Positions 4,807 to 7,417 of a DNA stretch of 7,417 nucleotides are shown one piece after another. The DNA lies in NCBI GenBank assembly GCA_964609375.1, contig CAZSSA010000105.1:1-7417 (forward strand), given 5' to 3'. Numbering within the stretch: position 1 is the stretch's first letter; each line of letters begins with the position of its first letter. The notes beneath the pieces are model-generated. The model had not been told where the DNA came from and did not search any database. It saw nothing but the letters and a program-made list of their open reading frames with translations. Made by a program: the position numbers and the translations under genes. The DNA is from CAZDUS01 sp964609375. GTDB lineage: Bacteria; Verrucomicrobiota; Kiritimatiellia; CAIKKV01; CAITUY01.

Positions 4807-7417
4807 GCATCGCCCAATCCGCTGTCCGGCGGCCTGTTTTTACAGTCATGGTGACGCTTATCGTCATCATCCTGGGCGGGGTGTCGCTTTATCGCATCCC
4901 GGTTGACTTGATGCCGGACGTGACCTATCCCACGTTGAGCGTTTCCACGCGTTACGAGAATGCCAGTCCGGCGGAGATTGAGGAACTCATTACCCGACCC
5001 ATTGAAGAGGCGATGAGTGCGGTTCCCGGAGTGGAGGAAGTGTCCTCGGTATCGTCCGAGGGCAACAGCAATGTACGGATCAAGTTCACGTGGGGCACGG
5101 ATCTGGACGCGGCGGCGAATGACATTCGTGACCGACTGGACCGCGTGATCCCGCGCCTCCCTGATGAAGCAGAGAGGCCGACGTTACGGAAGTTCGATCT
5201 CGCCAGTTTTCCGATTATGACGTTGGGTGCGTCAAGCCGCCTGGATCCTGTCCAGATGCGGAAGATGATTGATGATCAGATAAAGTATCGGATTGAGCGG
5301 GTGCCGGGAGTGGCGGCCTTGGACGTGATGGGCGGGCAGGAACGCGAGATCCATGTCCTGCTGGATCCCGACAAGATCAAGGCGCTCGGCATCCCGCTTG
5401 ATGTGCTGATGAGCCGGATCGAATCGGCCAATGTGAACCTGCCGGCGGGAAACCTTGAGGCGGGGAATTACCAGATCGTTATCCGCACCCCGGGTGAGTA
5501 CACCAGTCTGGATCAGCTGCGGGAGACAACGGTGGCGGTTCGCGAGGGAGTGCCGGTGCTGCTGAAGGACGTGGCTGAAATCAAGGATGCGTGGTTGAAG
5601 GTGACACGCGTGGTGCGGGTTGATGGATTGCCGGGTGTCCGTCTGTCCGTGAATAAGCAGTCGGGACGGAATACGGTGGATGTGGCCCGTGCGGTGCGCG
5701 CGGAGGTTGACCGCATCAATAGGGATCTTCCCCAGGTCCGGCTTACGACCATCATGGACACCTCCGATTACATTCAGCGATCGATCACCAATGTCGGCAG
5801 TTCCGCCATGTACGGCGGTCTGTATGCGATTCTTATCCTGCTTTTTTTCCTGAGGAATGTGAGAAGCACGTTGATCATCGCGACGGCCATCCCCATCTCC
5901 ATCATGGCGACCTTTCTGCTGATTTACTTCGGAGGGTTCACGATGAACCTCATGACGCTCGGCGGGTTGGCGCTGGGTGTGGGGATGCTGGTGGATAATG
6001 CGATTGTCGTGCTGGAGAACATTTACCGGATTCGCGAGAGTAATCGCAAACTGGGCGGCGGAGAGGCGGCGGTGCAAGGGACCGAGGAAGTCACAGAGGC
6101 GATTGTGGCCAGCACCTTGACGACGGTTGTGGTTTTCCTCCCGCTGATATTTGTACGTGGCATGGCCGGCGTGATGTTCAAGCAACTTGCCTACGTTGTC
6201 AGTTTTGCCCTGCTTTGCTCGATGGGGGTAGCCTTGACCCTGGTTCCGATGCTGGCTTCCAACTTTCTCCTGCCGATCAGCCTGGAAAAACCGGTTAACG
6301 AAACAATCGCACACAAGCTCTTCCGGGTGACGGGGCGTTTTTTGGAGCAGATCGAGAGTCGGTATGTGAATCTGCTTCATCTAGCCTTGAATCACCGGTG
6401 GCGGGTGGTCGCTGTCGGTGTTGTCCTGTTAATCGTCAGTCTTGCCATGCTGCCCCTGGTTGGCACGGAACTGATGCCCACCGCTGATGAGGGGGAGGTG
6501 CGGGTGAACGTGGAAATGGAAGTGGGAACGAAGTTGTCGCTGTTGGAAGCGACGTTTCTGCCGATTGAGGCGATTGTTGCGCGCGAGGTGCCGGAGGCCA
6601 GGAGCACGGTGACAAGCATGGGTGAGTCCCGTTGGCATGCGGGTGGAAGCCATAAGGGTGACATGACGATCAATCTCAAGCCGCTTGGCGAGCGAACGCG
6701 ATCCAGTGAGGAGATTGCCGCCGTGCTTCGCAGGAAGTTGGCAGGGATTCCAGGGACGACCATCCGGACGCGAGCCGGGAGGGGGTTGTTTATTCTCCGG
6801 ATGGCGAGTGGCAGTTCCGACCGTCTGCAGGTTGAAGTCCGGGGGTATGACTTGGATACGGCGGATGCCCTGGCGCGTCGGGTTAAGGCCATTGTTGAGA
6901 CGGTGCCGGGAATCAGCGATGCCGTGTTAAGCCGGGATAGTGGTCAGCCTGAGCGGTTGATTGTGGTGGATCGTGCCAAGGCGGAGGCCATGAAGGTGAC
7001 GGTTTCCCAAGTGGCCGGCCTGTTGCAGACGGTGCTGGGCGGGACAAGGGCCAGTTACTATCGGGAGGGGGGTGATGAGTATGCGATTCTGGTGAAGCTA
7101 AAGGATGCCGAGCAGCGATCAATTGATGAAATCCTGGATTTGACACTGACGAATGCAGGTGGAGAGCCGGTTGTATTGAGGAATATCGTGAATGTGCAGG
7201 AGCGGGCCGGGCCTGTTGGCATCGAGCGCAATGACCAGGAGCGTGTTGTGCTTGTGGAAGCCAATGTCATTGGCCGGGACATGGGGTCGATAATAGCCGA
7301 TGTCCGCGAGAAACTGCGATCGGTTCCCATCCCCCGAGATTTTTCGGTGGGGTTTGCCGGCGATTATGAGGAGCAGGTGAAGGCCTTCAGGGAGTTGGGG
7401 CTTGGTCTCATCCTGGC
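4803..7417 (+). CDS. RND efflux transporter permease subunit (AcrB/HAE-1 type), 3' end outside window
   Basis: The frame runs from the ATG at 4803 without a stop to the window edge, giving 871 complete codons of a protein that is usually about 1,020-1,060 residues. It is the proton-driven inner-membrane pump of the tripartite system begun by the adaptor. Visible regions are TM1 (about 11-29), the first porter part (about 30-330, including ASPAEIEELITRPIEEA and VPGVEEVSS), TM2-TM6 (about 333-488), TM7 (about 533-551) and most of the second periplasmic loop (about 555-862). TM8 is just starting at the edge. TM4 contains GMLVDNAIVVLENI, where Asp398 corresponds to AcrB Asp407 and Asn399 replaces Asp408. 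The GTEEVTEAIVASTLTTVVVFLPL segment (427-447) into TM5 is typical of HAE-1 pumps. It lacks the CusA-type VDAAIV signature, so drugs, detergents or other hydrophobic compounds are more likely than metal ions. The conserved TM10 lysine falls beyond the window. The gene is cut by the window, not broken. Confidence 0.96.
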   Translation, partial: MSIAQSAVRRPVFTVMVTLIVIILGGVSLYRIPVDLMPDVTYPTLSVSTRYENASPAEIEELITRPIEEAMSAVPGVEEVSSVSSEGNSNVRIKFTWGTDLDAAANDIRDRLDRVIPRLPDEAERPTLRKFDLASFPIMTLGASSRLDPVQMRKMIDDQIKYRIERVPGVAALDVMGGQEREIHVLLDPDKIKALGIPLDVLMSRIESANVNLPAGNLEAGNYQIVIRTPGEYTSLDQLRETTVAVREGVPVLLKDVAEIKDAWLKVTRVVRVDGLPGVRLSVNKQSGRNTVDVARAVRAEVDRINRDLPQVRLTTIMDTSDYIQRSITNVGSSAMYGGLYAILILLFFLRNVRSTLIIATAIPISIMATFLLIYFGGFTMNLMTLGGLALGVGMLVDNAIVVLENIYRIRESNRKLGGGEAAVQGTEEVTEAIVASTLTTVVVFLPLIFVRGMAGVMFKQLAYVVSFALLCSMGVALTLVPMLASNFLLPISLEKPVNETIAHKLFRVTGRFLEQIESRYVNLLHLALNHRWRVVAVGVVLLIVSLAMLPLVGTELMPTADEGEVRVNVEMEVGTKLSLLEATFLPIEAIVAREVPEARSTVTSMGESRWHAGGSHKGDMTINLKPLGERTRSSEEIAAVLRRKLAGIPGTTIRTRAGRGLFILRMASGSSDRLQVEVRGYDLDTADALARRVKAIVETVPGISDAVLSRDSGQPERLIVVDRAKAEAMKVTVSQVAGLLQTVLGGTRASYYREGGDEYAILVKLKDAEQRSIDEILDLTLTNAGGEPVVLRNIVNVQERAGPVGIERNDQERVVLVEANVIGRDMGSIIADVREKLRSVPIPRDFSVGFAGDYEEQVKAFRELGLGLIL

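Noticed and set aside
5232..6380. 382-codon open frame on the minus strand
   Set aside because: It is fully antisense to the RND permease, including its membrane helices. The product is rich in His, Gln and Arg and has no domain I can recognise.
4803..7417. Heavy-metal (CusA-type) RND pump
   Set aside because: The TM4 motif is VDNAIVVLEN rather than the CusA-type VDAAIV, and I see no methionine cluster typical of metal exporters in the visible part.

Overview
The window reads as one contiguous block of a GC-rich bacterial chromosome. All recognisable genes lie on the plus strand, and I see no mobile element, CRISPR array, tRNA or rRNA. An RND efflux pump (inner-membrane permease plus periplasmic adaptor) and a separate protein with a signal peptide point to a Gram-negative (diderm) organism. 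The gene mix and a telomere-like GGTTCRG intergenic tandem would fit an environmental PVC-type or deltaproteobacterial-type genome. That placement is a guess from the look of the sequence, not a measured assignment.

Layout. (1) 64-483: a small DUF2294/YbcI-like protein, coupled by an ATGA overlap to (2) 480-1130, endonuclease III with a complete Fe-S loop and both catalytic residues. (3) A 62-bp gap holding three 7-bp GGTTCRG units, then 1193-2014, a patatin-like phospholipase with its Ser-Asp dyad. (4) A 118-bp gap with an 8-bp tandem repeat and a weak promoter-like sequence, then 2133-2840, an exported protein built from two copies of a roughly 54-residue module. (5) 2923-3543: an unrecognised 206-residue soluble protein. 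(6) 3601-4806: an RND periplasmic adaptor anchored by an N-terminal membrane helix, coupled by a second ATGA overlap to (7) 4803-7417+, an RND permease of the hydrophobe/amphiphile efflux type that runs off the right edge.

Functionally, genes 6 and 7 clearly work together as two thirds of a tripartite efflux pump; no outer-membrane TolC-type partner is visible here and it may lie outside the window. Genes 1 and 2 are probably co-translated, without an obvious shared pathway. Genes 3, 4 and 5 look like independent or loosely linked units. No convincing Rho-independent terminator was found anywhere.

I found no new multi-gene system. The most interesting items are the duplicated-module exported protein, the unidentified 206-residue protein just upstream of the pump, and the heptamer tandem after endonuclease III.
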